A stretch of DNA of 15,633 bases from CAZNMF01 sp035547155 (lineage in GTDB: Bacteria; Acidobacteriota; Vicinamibacteria; Vicinamibacterales; SCN-69-37): contig DASZVJ010000048.1 in the NCBI GenBank assembly GCA_035547155.1, positions 1 through 15,633 of the forward strand, read 5' to 3'. Below, in pieces: positions 14,066-15,633 of this stretch. Made by a program: the position numbers and the translations under genes. The notes below the pieces were generated by a model that had not been told where the DNA came from, made no database searches, and saw only the letters and a list, made by a program, of their open reading frames with translations. Each line of letters begins with the position of its first letter. Position 1 is the stretch's first letter.

Positions 14066-14338
14066 CTACGCCACGTCGATGGGTGGCTTGCCGTTGCCGA
14101 ACAGTCGCACCAGGCAGCAGAGCCCCGCCACGGCGACCACGTCAGCGCATGCGCGGATGATGGCCACGAGTCGTTGTGGATCGATGTTCGGCAGGAGCGG
14201 TGTCGGCATGCAGGCGCCGGTGCATGAGTGCAACGCGCATACCAAGCGCACAGACACCTGCGCCGCCGTCGCGAGAGCCGGGACGAAATCCAGCGAGGTT
14301 CGCGCATATCGACCGCTGCTCTGGTTGAGCAGCGGCAT
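14066..14338 (-). CDS. Hypothetical small Cys-rich membrane protein
   Basis: An open frame of 90 residues fills most of the 363-base space between the MacB-like and PEBP genes. About 80 percent of its codons end in G or C, by hand count, as expected of real genes here. The C-terminal half (DPQRLVAIIRACADVVAVAG, then CCLVRLFG) could be one membrane helix. Cys occurs seven times. I do not recognise a family. No ribosome-binding site precedes the ATG at 14338 or the inner ATG at 14209. The first codons coincide with a perfect hairpin (14313-14335). It would be convergent with the MacB-like gene, with a gap of 25 bases. It may be a small unknown gene, a remnant, or chance. Confidence 0.4.
   Translation of the reverse strand: MPLLNQSSGRYARTSLDFVPALATAAQVSVRLVCALHSCTGACMPTPLLPNIDPQRLVAIIRACADVVAVAGLCCLVRLFGNGKPPIDVA
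14313..14335. repeat. Perfect 9-bp inverted repeat (hairpin)
   Basis: CCGCTGCTC and GAGCAGCGG pair fully across the 5-base loop TGGTT. There is no T-run on either side, so it is not a standard intrinsic terminator. It lies 68 bases before the PEBP start codon and inside the first codons of the possible minus-strand small gene, where it could limit translation or act as an operator. Confidence 0.6.
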
Positions 14339-14367
14339 GACCAGAAGTGGCGCAGACCAAGATCCCG

Positions 14368-14396
14368 TTGCGCCGCGATCGCAACATCGCTACGCT
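14368..14396 (+). promoter_or_regulatory. Candidate promoter of the PEBP gene
   Basis: TTGCGC (14368-14373) and TACGCT (14391-14396) are separated by exactly 17 bases. Each matches the sigma-70 consensus at only about half its positions. The -10 ends 7 bases before the ATG at 14404, which would give a very short or absent leader. Confidence 0.35.
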
Positions 14397-14403
14397 AGGC
14401 GGC

Positions 14404-15027
14404 ATGACTCGCATGACATCGCTGATTCGTTTCCTTGGCGTGAGCGCCGTGTTGATTCCCGCTCTGGCGCTGGCCCAGACGCCTCCGCCCGGCCGTCAGG
14501 GCGGCGGTCCGCCGCAGCCGAAGCTCTCCATCACGAGTCCGGCGTGGCCTGACGGCGGTCCGATTCCGATGCACTACTCCGGACGCGGCGACAACAAGTC
14601 GCCGGCATTCGAGTTCCACTGGTTCACAGGCACGACACCGTCCGACGCACCGGCGACGCTGCAGTCGTACGCCGTCATCTTCCATGACGTCGAGAACTCG
14701 ACGGCGCGCGGCCCGGTGGACACGCTGCACTGGAGCGCGTTCAACATTCCCGGCACCGCGAAAGGCCTGCCGGAAGGACTCGGCGCCGGCGATCTGCCCG
14801 ACGGCACGATCAACGGGCCGGGCATCGCCCGCCGCGGCGGCGCGCAGGGTGCGTATTTTGGGCCGGGCGCGCCCGCCGGTCCGGTGCATCACTACGTGTT
14901 CGAGTTCTACGCGCTCGACACGAAGCTCAATCTGCCCGGCACCGCCACGCGCGACGATCTGCTGAAGGCGATGGAAGGCCACGTCATCGGCAAGGCCGCG
15001 TACTTCGGACGGTTCCCGGTCGAATAG
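14404..15027 (+). CDS. Secreted PEBP (YbhB/YbcL, Raf-kinase-inhibitor-like) protein
   Basis: A 207-residue exported protein. A signal peptide (LIRFLGVSAVLIPALALA, cleaved before QTPPP) is followed by a short Pro/Gly-rich linker and a phosphatidylethanolamine-binding-protein fold (about 38-207). Family features are KLSITSPAWPDGGPIP, AVIFHDVE, the LHWSAFNIPGTAKGLPEG segment and VHHYVFEFYALDTKLNL near the ligand pocket. Bacterial YbhB/YbcL proteins have no settled role; ligand or anion binding and protease inhibition have been proposed. The ATG at 14404 sits directly after AGGCGG; an ATG at 14413 has more usual spacing to that site, so the start could be three residues later. A run of GGGCTGC units and the third hairpin repeat follow the stop. 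Confidence 0.93.
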   Translation: MTRMTSLIRFLGVSAVLIPALALAQTPPPGRQGGGPPQPKLSITSPAWPDGGPIPMHYSGRGDNKSPAFEFHWFTGTTPSDAPATLQSYAVIFHDVENSTARGPVDTLHWSAFNIPGTAKGLPEGLGAGDLPDGTINGPGIARRGGAQGAYFGPGAPAGPVHHYVFEFYALDTKLNLPGTATRDDLLKAMEGHVIGKAAYFGRFPVE

Positions 15028-15030
15028 CTC

Positions 15031-15054
15031 GGGCTGCGGGCTGCGGGCTGCGGG
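15031..15054 (+). repeat. Three tandem GGGCTGC units
   Basis: Three perfect 7-base copies plus GGG lie 4 bases after the PEBP stop codon and just before hairpin copy C. One GGGCTGC (3259-3265) sits in the same relation to the cytochrome stop and hairpin copy A. Confidence 0.8.
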
Positions 15055-15063
15055 AAATACAAC

Positions 15064-15089
15064 TGTAGGGGCGGCCCTTGTGGCCGCCC
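15064..15089 (+). repeat. Hairpin repeat, copy C (REP-like)
   Basis: TGTAG, the arm GGGCGGCC, the loop CTTGT and the arm GGCCGCCC. All 26 bases equal copy A read on the other strand. It stands between the PEBP stop and the start of the acyltransferase-like gene, 12 bases before that ATG. Confidence 0.88.
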
Positions 15090-15101
15090 TTGCTCGTCCG
15101 C

Positions 15102-15633
15102 ATGTCTTCCTCGTCCAACGTTCTTCCACTCATCGCCTTCACGACCCTCCTCTCCGCGCTCGGCTGGTGGTGCGGATCCGGATTGCAGCCGCATTGGTGG
15201 CTCACGTGTCTCGCCCCATTGCCTGTGCTGTGGATCGCCACGCGCGTGTCGGGGCCGACGGCCGCGCTGGCCGCGTTCGCGTCGTACGCGGTCGGTGGCC
15301 TCAACATGTGGAGCTACCTGCACGGATCGGTCTCGGTGCCGGTACCGATCGTGATGCTGGCGATCGCGGTGCCCGCGATCGTCTTCGCGACGAGCACGTT
15401 GCTCTATCGGCGGCTCATGGCGCGCGGGCATTGCATCGGCGCGGCGTTCGCCGTGCCGATCGTCTGGGTGGTCGCCGACTTCGTCATCGCACGTCTCTCA
15501 CCGCACGGCACGTTTGGCAATGTCGCTTACACACAGGCGAGCGCGCTGCCCGTGATTCAGATCGCGGCCGTCACCGGCATCTGGGGCGTCGAGTTCGGCG
15601 TCCTGCTGCTGCCGGCTACGTTCGCTGCGGTCA
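15102..15633 (+). CDS. Apolipoprotein N-acyltransferase-like protein, N-terminal part (partial)
   Basis: An open frame runs from ATG 15102 to the window end (177 complete codons). It shows about five hydrophobic segments and then GTFGNVAYTQASALPVIQIA, with TGIWGVEFGVLLLP shortly after. This resembles the junction of the Lnt membrane domain and its nitrilase-like catalytic domain (in Lnt typically SPWGNLGYSQ, LPLIQIA, TG.YGVSF). Lnt adds the third acyl chain to lipoproteins in the cytoplasmic membrane. The catalytic Glu-Lys-Cys residues lie beyond the window, so activity cannot be judged. No ribosome-binding site is seen, and the hairpin repeat ends 12 bases upstream, so the start is provisional. 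A distant carbon-nitrogen-hydrolase membrane protein that is not true Lnt is the alternative. Confidence 0.75.
   Translation, partial: MSSSSNVLPLIAFTTLLSALGWWCGSGLQPHWWLTCLAPLPVLWIATRVSGPTAALAAFASYAVGGLNMWSYLHGSVSVPVPIVMLAIAVPAIVFATSTLLYRRLMARGHCIGAAFAVPIVWVVADFVIARLSPHGTFGNVAYTQASALPVIQIAAVTGIWGVEFGVLLLPATFAAV

Noticed and set aside
12856..14307. Long minus-strand open frame opposite the MacB-like gene
   Set aside because: Composition is typical of antisense high-GC reading, and it spans an intergenic region and a convincing permease gene.

Overview
The window is high-GC DNA of roughly two thirds G+C, with dense genes, many 4-base stop/start overlaps and strong GC preference at third codon positions. 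Gene content and repeat style suggest an environmental bacterium. A soil- or sediment-type Acidobacteriota, perhaps Vicinamibacteria, is my best guess, with Gemmatimonadota as the alternative. No 16S or other marker gene is present, so this is inference. No rRNA, tRNA, CRISPR array, transposase or phage gene was seen.

Left end (1-3257): a clade II type nitrous oxide reductase locus. nosZ, with all seven CuZ histidines and a complete CuA site, is on the minus strand. It overlaps a NosB-like membrane protein gene by 4 bases, and that gene is followed by the signal-peptide start of a further gene that leaves the window (possibly nosD). A small c-type cytochrome, the likely electron donor, is divergent from nosZ. 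A 16-bp perfect inverted repeat with FNR/CRP-type geometry lies midway between the two start codons.

Middle (3258-11273): a pair of inverted hairpin repeats separates the cytochrome from a two-gene minus-strand unit, a LPG-synthase-like membrane protein followed by a membrane-anchored SpoIIE/PP2C phosphatase. Divergent from that unit is pncB (nicotinate phosphoribosyltransferase, NAD salvage). Convergent with pncB is a tight five-gene minus-strand operon: phosphoribosyltransferase, dienelactone-hydrolase-like enzyme, BCAM0308-family zinc-ribbon protein, phasin-like coiled-coil protein and an UbiB/ABC1 kinase-like protein. With the nos locus, this operon hints at a low-oxygen or energy-limited lifestyle.

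Right end (11274-15633): ZnuC/ZnuB-type metal ABC transporter genes without a binding-protein gene, an orphan MacB/FtsX permease, a possible small Cys-rich membrane protein on the minus strand, a secreted PEBP (YbhB/YbcL) protein, and the N-terminal part of an apolipoprotein N-acyltransferase-like gene cut by the window end.

Two dispersed repeat families stand out. One is a 26-bp hairpin element in three copies, one of them with a compensatory base-pair flip. The other is a period-7 tandem repeat (consensus GTNGCCY) at two places, with a second period-7 unit (GGGCTGC) beside the hairpins.
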